Shown piece after piece: positions 10,261 through 21,925 of a stretch of 64,000 bases of DNA; within the stretch, counting starts at the first letter, position 1; every line of letters starts with the position of its first letter. The stretch comes from Hydnum rufescens UP504 (taxonomy: Eukaryota > Basidiomycota > Agaricomycetes > Cantharellales > Hydnaceae): contig MU128950.1 in NCBI GenBank assembly GCA_014904985.1, positions 268,721-332,720 of the forward strand, written 5' to 3'. The position numbers were made by a program, and so were the translations under genes. The notes beneath the pieces were generated by a model. It saw only the letters and a program-made list of their open reading frames with translations, was not told where the DNA came from and did not search any database.

Positions 10261-12425
10261 AGCTTGGCGGCGCTAAACGTTAGCGCTTTTGGGTTGCTGA
10301 AGAATGTAGGGTGAGGAGTAACTAGGACCTTTGGAATTCGGGGCGAGAAATGAATTAAGGAACCATAGGTATCCAAGTGGGTTCTTTTTGTTGAACGAAC
10401 GAGTTCAGGTGGATGGGGGGGCGGGAGCAGGAACTGGGGATACATGCAGTACAATCTATTACTAATCAAGGGGAGATTGTCCACTTCCAACACTTTTCAG
10501 CGCATGGGAGGCGACGAACGGGTGAAGAAAAATACGCTGAACGAGACGTTTACACAGAGATGGCAATAGCGAGGACCAGCTTGTCTCGCTTATTTTAGCC
10601 GAGGCCTCTGATCGAGTTCCTTAAATATTCAAAATATTTATATAAATGCCAAGAATAAGATTAACAGACTTCTGCAATTGTAGGTGCCCGAATGGGAACC
10701 AAGGCGAGCTTGGCCTCTTAAGTCCCTTGCGAACCGAAATACGGGCGCGACGCCGGGCTTCCACATAATCAGAACATCAGAAGGCAACTTGGAGTGTCAT
10801 TCACAGACAACAGTAAGAGTAAGAGTACAAGGAGAAAAGAAATCGCTTTAAAAGGAACGCCAAGGCAGCTGTGGGAATGTAACGTGGAGTTGGTGGGGGA
10901 GGGGGAAGTGTGAAGGGAAGGTTATGTGCAACACTCGGGACCCCGTCTTCATTCCCCTCATTTGCACGTATCTGTCGGCTCCCCACAGCGTCGTGGGAGC
11001 GATTTAAAGGCCGCAAGCCGCGAGGGTGAGGAGGAACTTGAGGCTGGTCAGGAGCGAAACGTATGCGCCGAGCCTGAAAGCACATGGAATATTCAGCAAA
11101 AGATGAACAAAAAAACGACAATGTCACGGGAAGAGCGAATGCGTACTCAATGGTGAGTTCAGCGAGGAGACCAACGACGAGGCCCGTGCAAGCGTGGACC
11201 AAACCCGCCAGGGCCGAATCCAACTGAAGGATGAAGGTGAGGATGATGACCAGAGAATAGTGCCCGCACGCGTTCACAATAGACTTTATTGAGTGCGTGA
11301 GTTAATTAGTAGGAGGGCAGAACATTTCGGAAGCCGTTTCTTACCAAGATGATCGCGACCAGCAGGTGGGCGATAGCGATGATCTCACTTGTGGTGATCG
11401 TAACAGTGATTACGATCGAGGCCAGCGCAGTTACACAAACGTGGATGGAAGCAAGGATGGAATTGCAAGGGCCTGAGGGTGAGTGCACACCATCTAGTAC
11501 GACGTAGTGGTGTCAGGACGTCGTAAAGCATCCAGGGAAACGGTCTAAATCACCGAGAAGAACAACCTGGGCATTCACGGAGACTTGCAAAGTCGTGAGG
11601 ACATCAATGATGTCCTGAGCGCAACCTGAAATGTGATCGTCAGTCTCCGGGAGAGAACTTCGATAGGAGGGCATCTTACCGCAGCCACGACGAACTAACT
11701 CGGCATTAGAGCGAACGGCGAGGTCAGTGGTGTCAACGGGGACGGGCTTGGCGCAGACAAAGAGACCGAAAGTGGCGAAAAGGAAGAAGAAGGTGAAGAT
11801 GCGAGATGAGAACATGGTGAGGAATATGCGTGCTTTTCGTGCTTTTTCGCAGACTACAAGAACTGGGGTTGTCCTGTGAGGGTCAGTGCACCAACAGGCT
11901 CTGGTTTTATAGGCTGTGGCCCTAAAGAAAATGAAAAATACTGAGGGATTTATCGTGGGATGAAGAATGAGCCGAGCGGAGAGGCGAATTAGAAAGCAAA
12001 GGGGCCTGGAGTAATTTGCAACTCGATGATTCTAGGGTCGAAAAGAAGTTCCCAGTTTGGATGCATCGACTTGCCGGATGGTGAGCCTTGGAGCGAAATA
12101 TTTGCCTCGAACAATATGTTCAATACCTAGAGGTTGCCACATAGTACTAGTAGACCAGCGACTATCCATAAATAAAAGGCGTGGAAGAACGAGGGCAGAA
12201 CAAAATCATAGATCCCCGAACCGGGAGGGCAGAACCCACGGTGAAAGTCATGTGGCAAGGGGATGCCTAGGAGTCGTTTCCAATTGCTCCTTACGCAGAG
12301 GAGTGAGGCCTGCATGAGGTGGAGTGTAAGCAACAGAGTTGGGTGATGCCACCTTATTACCCCTTTTTTGAATCCCAGAAATGGCAAACAGGAAATGACA
12401 TTCGAGGATGGATCTGCCGAGCGTG
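10260..12425. repeat. Segmental duplication, copy B (partner 5517-7700)
   Basis: Collinear with 5517-7700, carrying the second copy of the secreted/membrane protein gene and about 600 bp upstream of it. Differences are mainly substitutions with scattered small indels, and the coding exons are better kept than the spacers. Confidence 0.75.
11004..11815 (-). CDS. Secreted/multi-pass membrane protein of unknown function, copy B
   Basis: Paralogue of the gene at 6302-7109. Start MFSSRIFTFFFLFATFG, signal peptide ending near VCA|KPVP, then VRRGCG joined over a short intron to CAQDIIDVLTTLQVSV. Next are hydrophobic segments around ALASIVITVTITTSEI and HYSLVIILTFILQL, then GLVHACTGLVVGLLAELTIE joined to LGAYVSLLTSL and a final LAACGL before TAA at 11006-11004. 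Five exons are inferred with GT-AG borders that keep one frame. Compared with copy A there are conservative changes (S/A, V/I, H/Q) and no stop codons, consistent with both copies still being translated. Function unknown; the signal peptide plus hydrophobic segments suggest the secretory pathway or plasma membrane. Confidence 0.7.
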
Positions 12426-13640
12426 ACGCGCCCGACACCCGCAGCGTGACGTCACGGTGGAATCTCCCGTTGCCGGCTATCCCCGGAGGTTCTTCGAGTG
12501 AGCGAAGGAACCTGCTACTAAACTCACCTAAATCCAACGCTTATGGTGGTTTTTTTACCCAGCCCATTCTACAACATGCATTTGGCGCGCTATTGAACAT
12601 GATTATTCGGATGGTTTTCTCTTGACCCCTTATTTCGAAGAGCGAGGAGACATATGTAAAATTTTCAGGAAGATGAGTGCAGGATGACAGGCACAGCCCC
12701 TACGTACCTCCGACCGTGCCTGCAAATCGGATTCACCCACCCCATGATCTGAATATTGTGTCGCACGTCGGAGGCGGGCGCTTGGGGAATCCAGCCGTCT
12801 CGTGACTCATGGTCTCTTCAATCTTACCATACTATTCTCTAGCCAGTAGCAGCCTACAGCGTATGGGGCCTTCAATTAACCGCCTGCGCACATCAAAGAT
12901 GATTATCCTCCATCCTTGGCGAGAATCAGATAAAATCAAACGTGGGATCCCTCCCTTTTTTTTTTGACCAAACCTCGACTTCAGACCCTAGGGCACTGCT
13001 TCTGAATAACTCACGATCGAGCTGCATAGTCACATGGATTCTCAGAGAAGCGAGATCATATCGTACTCGCCAGCTAAACGGTCTCCTTCGCATGATTTGT
13101 AAGAATCTGGGAGGCGATCACTTCAGTCCTCTGGTGCATGAGGTGGCAAACATGGGTCAGACCATCGGTACTGTCAGAGGTATTCCAAGCAAGATTCAGA
13201 GGCTCGTGATGGCAACTCAGGCACACTCCAAATCTGGAGAGCCGACCACCCTGAGGTAAAGTGTGGTTTCTTGGCGCTGTCAGGAATCGCTGTGCCTTCC
13301 AGGAGATGTTCTTCATGACCGCTGGACATCTAAAATTTGCAATCTGATAATCGGGTCCTGAGGTAAGCTTTCATTTAAGATTCAATTTAGTTATTTCGAT
13401 CACGCGGGCCGCACGACCAACGACTTGCACATGTTGAAGGCACCTTGCTTTGTGTTGAGAGGTGCTTAGTATTCTCCTGCCTGGAACCTGAGTCGAAGAG
13501 AGAAAGTCCTATAGTGATCTGCTCACACTATTCGACTTCTACTAGTGGTGCTGTGTTTACAATGACCTCGTTCAGAGTGCAGGGTTAAAGTATAATCATC
13601 GATCATGTTCGGCAAGAAAATTTCCAGCCCCAGGGCTCAC
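11816..13640. other. Long stretch without a convincing gene
   Basis: Bases up to about 12425 belong to duplication copy B. Beyond that, frames of 75-105 aa occur on both strands (12368-12625, 12942-13259, 13074-13316), but none shows a family motif, splice-consistent extension or paralogue. I see nothing else in it. Confidence 0.35.
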
Positions 13641-15030
13641 CAAATCCAATTGAGCCGAGTCGCGGCACCCTCCGATCAGGATACTGGCAGCGTGTCTCTG
13701 ACTCTTTTAGGTGAGAGAGGGGTAACAATCACAGTGCCAAGCCTCTGCGGCCGAGAATGGCAGCATTCACCAGACACGTTCCTCACTATTTTTCAACTAT
13801 CCAATTTCAATCAACGAGGAGCTCGCTTCATCAATTCAATACTTCTGGCAGCAAGCTTCCCACCCACTCTGGTAATAATGTGTTTGCACAATCATATGAC
13901 GATCCCATGATCCTCCATCCGCCACCAATATCGAAGACGACGCCAGGCATTAGAGAGAACTCACCTGTGCGTGCCATTTCACGTTAGGCTGGATCCTCGA
14001 CGATTTCTAAAGGTAATATTGGGCTCTTGGGGAAGAGCACCGAAGGTCCGTGTATAAATAAAGGTTGTCACAAAAAAAGAAAAAAAAAGGAAGGAGTCCA
14101 GATATAGGAGGGCGCCTGGGGAATTCAAGTGCTCACGGGGTGGCCGGCGGTCGAAAGTGCGGTTACTCGGAGGATTAGCTGGAACCCTGGAGAAGAGGGG
14201 TCAGCTGGCCGGTCATCAGGGGGACACCTGGAGGATTTCATGAAAGGTTGCGGAAAATCGGGGAACGACGCTGAATGTCAGAACCGATTCGGGGTGGTTC
14301 TACGAAAATTCATTGCTCAAATTCGAAAGGTTTCTCCAAAACTGGGCGGTTGAAATTGGAAGCAGAGCGCGCGTTGGACCTGTTCCCTTTTGTTTCTTCG
14401 TCCCTTTTGTCGCCTAGGACAAACACCATATCGGTGCAATTTTCATTGATGGTTGGTCAGCTACGTCAGAAAAAGGGGGCGTGCTCCAGAGCATCTCACC
14501 CCTGCTAAAGACCCCAGATTCCTGATGTGGCACAGCTCTAGGGGCCCGAGGATACGTATAGTGTACATCCAAAAGATGAAACCGAAGTAGTCGAAGATTG
14601 GTATCAATGTTTCGAGAACGATCGGAAATGGAGAACGCACAAGGCGCTACTTTAGGTTGTCAACTCAGCAGTGAACGCGTGTCTTTGTCGTTGTGAAAAC
14701 CGAGGTATATTGGGGGAATGAGGCACAATATGCGAGGGGGGGGGGGGGTTGTGAACCTGAGCCTGATGCTCGACCATGCTCGATCATGAGTGGTGAGTGG
14801 TTTGAACAGTCCCAGTTCAGGGAGCAGGGGGCACTAAACTACCATTTGCGACGCAGATTTAGAGGCAATAATGAGAAATGTCGATTCATCATGTTCTACG
14901 AGGTTGGGTGGGCTCAGTGTGGGCTCTTCTTGAGGGAAGCGATAGGAACAAGTCAGATACCGACCCCTTTATAAAGAGATACAGGGCAGTGGAGGTGGAG
15001 GATAGCCCACCGTCGAGGCATTGCCATTGT
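13640..15030. repeat. Mosaic repeat R1, copy 3
   Basis: Same order of blocks as copy 1 (TTTTTCAACTATCCAATTTCAA, purine block near 14075, CTGTTCCCTTTTGTTTCTTCG, then a block with GAGGCAATAATGAGAAATGTCG matching 3850-3890). The central piece corresponding to 3480-3570 is missing. A run of 13 G lies at about 14739-14751. Similarity to copy 1 continues to about 15030, just past the point where copy 1 meets the APT1 fragment, so the shared right edge lies close to TTGCCATTG. Confidence 0.65.
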
Positions 15031-15402
15031 CGACAACCAGCTCAATTCATGATCACGTGATGTTTGACTGGCGACAGCCGCTAACAGCTCCTGCCCATTT
15101 GTCCTGTAAACACATTCCGGCTTGTCCCACATACAGGACAGAAAGAGTTTCCAGGGGCAAACCACTCATCACTTGGAGAGAGCAGTAGCCTGAATCATTC
15201 ATCACGCCCTAAACAACATATTCCGGTGTGGCCGTAGTGCATATACTTGATCTTACAAAAGACATAGGCTCATGCAGAGGGAAGGATTGAGTGGGCGAAG
15301 GCGCATGGGAGGGGCGGAGCTGCAGCGAGGTGGCAATCGCGAGACCATTAGCACAGCGGCAGGGGGAATGCAAGGATAGCGGGATAAATATCAACAGGTC
15401 GT
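15031..15402. other. Spacer between R1 copy 3 and RPS1
   Basis: No gene recognised. It contains the 3' flank of the ribosomal protein gene. Confidence 0.35.
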
Positions 15403-16424
15403 TTATACCGAATCCAAGATCTCAGGCTCCTTAAATTCTCCCTTCACCACCTTCGTCCCTGTCTCCTGCGAGACCAGAAATCGCCAAATTAGAATTAATG
15501 AAAATGAAAAGCATTGACATGGAGGGATCTACTCACGTCCGTAGACTCGCCGTGTAACTCGAGGAGCTTAGACATATCGAATTTCGGCGCCTTGAGGATC
15601 TTGACCTTCCGAATGTAAACGTTCTGAATCGGGTAAATGCCCTTCGCCGCCTTCTCAATCTCACGCCCAATAGCCTCGGGAATGAATTTGCTGACGAGGC
15701 CCTTGAGGTCCTCATTGACAGCTTCCCTCGTCATAATCTCAAACATCTTCTTCCTGATTTCGCGAATCTGCGAGGTCTGTGCGTACGTGGTTTTTCTGAC
15801 CTGATTTGGCCGACGCTTGGTGAACGCGATGGCGAAGAGACGAATGAGGTACCCGTCGGTAGTCTTCACATCAACGTGCGCCTCGATGAGAGACTGCCAT
15901 TTCCGTACGAGGGAGCGGAGCTTGTCCGAAGTGAAGTCCATGCCGTGGAAACTTGCCAATGCATTTTTGCCCTGAACCTCATCGATCCGCAGTTTGATTT
16001 TTCGGAACGAGTGGTCCTCGTCCTTGGTTAGGTCAGCGAGAGAGACTTCGACGATCCGACCGCGAATAGAATCCGCCGAGTTTTCTGCGAACGGTGCAGT
16101 ATCACGATAAGAAATGGTTCCCGCCGCGGGGAGGACGTATACGCACTCAAGCCTTGAGACCGGTTTGCGAGTGTCTTGCCGACTTTTGGGTCTTCGAAGA
16201 TTGCAGGAGCTTTGATGTTGAACCATTCTGCATATGAACGATCAAAACGGATCGGACAGACTCATAGACCATCAACGACCGACCTTTGCGCGTGAATGGG
16301 TCAACCACCTTCTTCTTTAATCCCTTCTTTCCTTTAGATAACCTCTTGTTCTATTGGAGCGAGGACGTTACGAGACAACCAATTGAAAAAACATGATGGC
16401 ATTCCAAACCTTGCCGACCGCCAT
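15403..16424 (-). CDS. RPS1: 40S ribosomal protein S1 (eS1/S3Ae), 5 exons
   Basis: Structural protein of the small ribosomal subunit. The exons read: 16424-16410 (MAVGK), a second exon with [22 protein letters not shown], 16227-16147 ([20 protein letters not shown]), 16084-15537 (the long exon, with [59 protein letters not shown]), and 15465-15403 ([20 protein letters not shown] then TAA). All borders are GT-AG. The very short first exon, with the intron starting five codons in, is a common arrangement for fungal ribosomal protein genes. Length and motifs match the family throughout, and I see no defect. Confidence 0.96.
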
Positions 16425-17196
16425 GGTTGTAATAGGAAGGGGGAGAGGGAACTAACGAATTAAAACGCAGGGCCGCGAGTCCGAGAGGCGTGAAGATGCA
16501 GAGCTGAGAAAGAGGGTGTTCGGCTGTTTCCTTATAGTTTTTAGTTTACAAGCACAACCAAATATCCTTCGCCTCGGATGCAAATATCCACTTCAGAAGT
16601 TGACTGTCTGGCCGCACACACTGGGAATGGTGCTTTCATGTTCTGGATTGGGGTGGGCAATGAGATACAATTCCAAGCCTTACCATTCTATCAGGCTTTC
16701 CCACCACTCTCCCTAGAGAAGAACTCGTCACCACTCGTAGCTTCGGCTTCACTCATAATGTCCCCTTGGTGTCCCTACGACAGTTCACAGCCCTGCTTTC
16801 ACTGTGGAGATTCATCCCAAACATGATCTAATAATATGTGGACAGATCCCCTCACGGTGCTGAAGCGGCGTCGCGGATAGGCATGTTGGGGTAGACCAAG
16901 GCTGTTTTCGTGGTCCAAGGCCGCCCTGCTGGAGAGCATGGGTCCCCGGTCTTGCAATTATGTGTGTTCGTTCAGCATCGCGACGTGGAACAACCATGCA
17001 CCTGTTGTGTTGGACTGGACATGTGACGACCCGGTTAGTACGGGTACACTCTCGTTAGTTAGTTCGGTAGTGTACGACTGTAAACTTCATTGTATCGTCG
17101 AACGACACCTTGTCAAAGGTCCCTAAATTCTACAATAATTCGGATCGTACTATCAAATCGTACCACTTCCAATTTGGAACAGAGTATATAGTCTGT
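16425..17196. promoter_or_regulatory. Divergent intergenic region, RPS1 and thiolase promoters
   Basis: This 772-bp gap separates the start codons of RPS1 (minus) and the thiolase (plus) and should hold both promoters. A TATATA stretch lies at 17184-17189, only about 10 bp before the first thiolase ATG, too close to act for that start. Short frames inside have no family. Confidence 0.4.
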
Positions 17197-18784
17197 ATGG
17201 CCGCACTGTCTCATCGCATCTTGCTCTCATCACCCCAATACTTCGCCCGTTCTTTCTCTCGATCTACCATGGCAAGTGGGCATATCCATAGCAGAATTCG
17301 CTGAGCTGTGAACCCCGCAATGCAGGTCCGAGCTTCTTACTCATCCCCCAACGAGACAGTTATCGTCTCCGCCGTCCGGACACCTGTCGGCTCATTCCAA
17401 GGTAAGAGTATTTCTCTTCTACAACATTCCTCCTCTGACCAGACAAATATACACCCTCCCAGGCGCGTTAAAGGGCTTCTCTGCGGCAGACTTAGGCGTC
17501 ATCGCCACCAAAGGCGCTCTTGCGGCGGGGAATGTCAAGCCCGAGCACGTTGAGGAAATCTACTTTGGCAACGTCCTCCAGGCTAACCTCGGCCAATCAC
17601 CTGCACGTCAAGTTGCCCTCGGTGCTGGCCTTCCGGACTCAACAGAAGCGACAACGATCAACAAAGTCTGTGCCAGTGGATTGAAGTCGATCATTCTCGC
17701 GAGCCAGAGTATTCAACTGGGGCATCGCTCAGTTATGCTCGCGGGCGGTATGGAGAGCATGAGCAACGTGCCGTATTACCTCCCCCGCACAAATCCTAGC
17801 TTTGGACATATCCAGGCCAAGGATGGGCTACTTGTCGATGGACTTTGGGACGTATACAATGACTTCCACATGGGTAACTGTGCCGAGAACGCGGCTCGCA
17901 AGCATGATATCTCTCGTGAAGACCAGGATGGACACGCTATCGAGTCGTACAAACGTGCTGAGCGTGCATACCAAGCCAAGGCTTTCGAGGCTGAGATCGT
18001 TCCCGTCACCATCAAGGACAAAAAGGGCAAGGAAACTCTCGTCACCGAAGACGAAGAGTACAAAAAAGTGCTCTTCGAGAAGATCCCCTCCCTTAAGCCC
18101 GCTTTCCAGAAGGACGGTACGATAACGGCCGCCAATGCTTCCAACCTCAACGACGGTGCTTCTGCCCTCATCCTCATGAGTGCTGCCCGGGCGGAAGCAC
18201 TTGGGCTCAAGCCCCTCGCTCGGATCATTTGTGGGTGACTCCTGTGCATATTGAGGCGGGTGTTCCTGGCTCACGATCCGATCCCTCTGTTAGCGCATGC
18301 CGATGCTGCCCTTCCACCAATAGATTTCCCACTTGCTCCCAGCGTTTCTCTCCCCCTCGCCATCGAAAAGGCTGGTCTTAAAATCGAAGACATCTCCCTC
18401 TTCGAGGTCAACGAAGCCTTCAGTGCTGTCATTCGTGCAATTGAGAAGATCCTCAAGATCGATCCCGCAAAGGTCAACGTCAATGGGTGCGTTACTCTCC
18501 TCGTGAATGCATATGGATCCTATAGTAATTGGCAATGTCGATTCTAGCGGTGCTGTCGCGCTCGGACATGCATTGGGAAGCAGCGGGTCTCGCATCGTCG
18601 TCACTCTCACTCACGCACTCAAGTCAGGCCAGTACGGCGCGGCAGCAATCTGCAACGGGGTACGTTTCACACTCGCATCTCAGTCTTTTTGGCAGCGGCA
18701 TCTCTAATTCTGCCCTCTTTTCTTTTCTTTTTCTTGTTGACTTAGGGTGGAGGCTCCTCTGCCATCGTTATCCAAAAGCTGTAA
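17197..18784 (+). CDS. ERG10: Acetyl-CoA C-acetyltransferase (thiolase II), 6 exons
   Basis: Condenses two acetyl-CoA to acetoacetyl-CoA, the first step of the mevalonate/sterol route (or the reverse in ketone degradation). Exons: 17197-17275, 17333-17401, 17463-18230, 18294-18486, 18548-18659, 18746-18784, all GT-AG. Family motifs are [13 protein letters not shown], the nucleophile loop [45 protein letters not shown] and the second catalytic cysteine in [11 protein letters not shown]. The first 24 residues ([19 protein letters not shown]) are Arg/Ser-rich without acids, like a mitochondrial presequence, and are followed by a second in-frame ATG at 17269. Both a mitochondrial and a cytosolic form are possible. 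Tail-to-tail with the SDR gene. Confidence 0.93.
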
Positions 18785-19081
18785 GCGCGAGAATAGCGCC
18801 GACTAGCTTGGGCCCATCTATCTTTACGCTGTATACGTAGTAGCAGATCTGTTTATGGGAATATACATTCAGAATATACACCCGATGATCGAAGTCAGGA
18901 TTCCAAGCGATCAGAGCATGTGCTGTACGACAACATTCCACCGGGGGGTGACGGCAATCCGTTTCTCGCTGCATTAGCCACTTGTGCCATTTTATATACG
19001 TCCCCAGAATCCCTAAATCCTTCAAAGAGACGGAGAATAGTTCAAGAACTGTTTCGAACTACGTCGACTCAAAACGCGTAA
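18785..19081. terminator. Shared 3' region of thiolase and SDR genes
   Basis: A 297-bp gap between two convergent stop codons. It must hold both polyadenylation regions. No precise signal is assigned. Confidence 0.35.
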
Positions 19082-20205
19082 CTAATATTTTCCAACTTCG
19101 GCGACGAGATGGTCATACACCAATTTTTGGTCCTCCGGGGAAATGGGAAGCTTGCTGGGATCCATAAGCTCTGCGTGATTGTTTCTGTGGAAAGCCCCTT
19201 TGGCTGCGGCTGGGTCGAACAATGCCCTCAGCATGAATTCTGCGCAGTCCTGTGTGAATAAAGTCGGATTATCAGGAAGGAAGCATGCGATAGAGTAAGC
19301 CTAGGGGATAGTGGATCGGATGATCTTACTTGAGGCGATGTCAGAAGTAGGCGGAGGAGAGGCTTTATCATTCGCATAAAAATGGAGGCATCTCCGAAGC
19401 TGGTCAACACGAATCCGGGATGGATATGAGTGAAAGAAAGTTTAGGATGGCGTTCGCTGAATTCCTGGATTTTTAAGATTGTGAGAAGTGGCGGTGCGGG
19501 CGTCGTCAGGATCGGGGGACTCTCACTTGAACCATGAGATCATTGGCGGTGCTGGCCATAGAGGCCGCCCTGATGAGGGTGTATGATTTCTTCAGGCCGA
19601 GATCTTGCGCGTCGATCTTCCTTCCAGTTCCAGGAGCTAGGACAGAAATGACACGTGCATCTTCGCCCGCATCTGCAGCAGCTTCAAGAAGGGGTGCAAG
19701 CTCCATGGCGAATTTGAATCTCGTATAGAAATTGAGCGAGAGCTTGCGGTCGATGCCTTCAGAGGTAGGAGTGAACCCACGAGTAGACAGGATCCCGGGA
19801 GTCATAAAGAGGAAATTAAGTTTCGTGAGGGGGCGTGAGCCTGCGGAGGAGGATGTCGAGTTGCTCGTAAGGGATTTGCACGCCGCAGATACGTTGGACA
19901 TGAGCGTCGCATTGCAGGGGAGGAATTCGTATGTCGAGGAAGGAGATTTGTAGAGGGATGATAAGACTTCCGTGGCAGCAGCTTCGTTCTGCCCGATTAT
20001 GATGATGTGTGCATCCCCCTTCGTGTAGCGCGCGAAAGCTTCAACTGTTGCCTACGGCGTGAGCAGCATTAGAAGTGGGTGCAGTAAGGAACCATTATTC
20101 GCACACCCTTCCGATGCCCGATGTACCTCCAACGAAGAGGGCTACAGGTCTGTACGAGAATTTAACGCTTGCGTTGGCTGCTTTGGCTGCAGAAAGTAAG
20201 GACAT
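19082..20205 (-). CDS. Atypical short-chain dehydrogenase/reductase, 4 exons
   Basis: NAD(P)-dependent oxidoreductase fold; substrate unknown. Exon 1 (20205-20107) encodes MSLLSAAKAANASVKF..VALFVGGTSGIGR, joined to exon 2 (20051-19527, ATVEAFARYTKG..., NFLFMTPGIL, DARVISVLAPG). Then comes an exon beginning EFSERHPKLSFTHIHPGFVLTSFGD, and a last exon DCAEFMLRALFDPAAAKGAFHRNN..., ending at TAG 19084-19082. The cofactor motif GGTSGIG is intact. The usual catalytic YxxxK is not visible: the matching stretch reads KKSYTLIRAAS, with no Lys four residues after the Tyr. This resembles a fungal retinol-dehydrogenase-like subgroup I have seen described only as hypothetical. Start chosen at the ATG that opens the Rossmann strand. 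Confidence 0.85.
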
Positions 20206-20429
20206 GATTGCGGTCTATTGCAGGCTGATTCCCAGTTGGAGAACAACTAGAAATACTTGATGATGCCGAGAATTCGTGTCCCCACCCGATGGTGACGGCA
20301 GCCAATTTTCAATGACGGAATTTATGGCCCGTCCTACGGATATAAGAATACTAGAAAAACTTGATACTGTAAGAAGTATGCTTTAATTTATCGGCCCATA
20401 GTACACGTCACGTACTAGCAGTCGTGAGA
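20206..20429. promoter_or_regulatory. Divergent promoter gap, SDR and metal carrier
   Basis: A 224-bp gap between opposed start codons. Nothing specific is identified. Confidence 0.35.
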
Positions 20430-21800
20430 ATGAGCACCACTGGTCACGTGTTCTGGCTTGAACGTCTCTCGCCCGAAATGGGCGACCGCAGCAACCACGT
20501 CGCAGAAGCAAAAGGTTTGGTTAAGCCCCTTAAAAGAAGAGGTGAGCCTCGTGTCGTGCGGAAGGCAACTTGTCATTCAACATCAGAGTCTCAGGGGACA
20601 GAGGCGCGATCGTTACTCTGCTCGGTCTTCTCACGAACATTGGGCTAACCGCTGTAAAAGGAGGAGCTGGATGGTGCGGCATCAACCATTGTCCCACTTG
20701 GACACGGCCACAGATTAAGAAATCACGCTAGGTATCTCAATTCCGCAGTTCTCGTCGCTGATGCTGGTCATTCCTTGAGCGGTGAGGGATAATGCCCTGC
20801 TTGTTGGTCCATAGCTTCTGACGTATTATGACCATGCAGATCTCATGGGTGATTTTGTAACACTCTTTTTCTATACATTCTCTCGTCGACCTCCGTCAAA
20901 ATCATACCCATATGGGTACGGAAAATTTGAATCCCTCGGGACAGTCAGTGGAATTCCAGAACTTGAAAGCACAGTGCTTTGCTGAGTCTGTCCACACTCG
21001 TACCAGTCAATAGTAGCTATCTTTTTACTCTTGGGCGCATATGCCATTGGGGCCCATTCGTACACCCATCTGGAACAAGCTGCTCCTTCTCTCCCTTTTT
21101 CAATACCGCATATCTCATCATCCCGATCCCCAACTCACACTCCCTCAGACTCCCTACCAGATCCGAATGCAGCTTGGATTGCACTTTTCAGTATTATCGT
21201 CAAAGAATCCATATACCGCATCACAGCTTCCGTCGCTCGATCCGAGAACAGCCCCGTGCTCCTAGCAAACGCGCTCCATCACCGAAGCGATATGTACTCC
21301 AGCTTCGTGAGCCTCGCCGCCATTCTTGGCAATTGGTTTCTTCCTTCATGGCCGTTAGATGCCTTCGGAGGTGCGGGTGTCGCCTGCCAGGGATGACAAA
21401 ATCTCTCTAAACAATTCATCCTTGATCCGCAGGTCTTCTCGTCACCCTGCTCATTCTTCACCAAGTATTCGAACTCCTCGGCGCCTCGCTCTCGGAACTG
21501 ACGGACCGTGGGATCTCACCCTCCACAATCGAGTCCATCTCAAGCCTCATTAGCAAAGAAATCGTCGTTTCCGGCATCCCCACCCTGAATCCCGTCCCGT
21601 ATGATGTGCGCGGCATAAGGCGCGGCGCACACCTCTTCATCGACGCCAGGGTGGACATCTCACTTAGTGAGACGGACGAGAACCATGAGATGACTGTGGG
21701 AGAAGCTGTGTTATTTGAGGATTCACTGGCACGAAATGTGCGCGCTGCGTGGAAGGAAGTCAAAGAGATCAGAATCCAGTTCATCCCTGTCTCGCGATGA
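20430..21800 (+). CDS. Mitochondrial iron/metal carrier of the CDF family (Mmt1/2 type), 6 exons
   Basis: Cation diffusion facilitator, in yeast Mmt1/2 a mitochondrial iron transporter. Exons: 20430-20541, 20595-20673, 20732-20781, 20840-20947, 21014-21370, 21433-21800, all GT-AG. The joined protein contains KRRGDRGAIVTLLGLLTNIG (TM), WYLNSAVLVADAGHSLSDLMGDFVTLFF, SYPYGYGKFESLGT, a third TM (IAIFLLLGAYAIG) and LANALHHRSDMYSS. The two H-x3-D metal sites, HSLSD and HHRSD, are both present. The C-terminal cytosolic domain contains GIPTLNPVPYDVRGIRRG and HLFIDARVDISLSE. The N-terminus is short for a mitochondrial carrier, so an upstream exon may be missing from this model. Confidence 0.88.
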
Positions 21801-21925
21801 TATCGAAGGGTTGGCTGGACGGTCGAATTGTTCTTTCTGCTTCCTGCAATTTCCCTTGTCTTTGGGGATTTTGGGTTGTTCAGGTGGCTGGCTTTGTAGT
21901 GATAATCATTAAGAACCCTAAGTAT

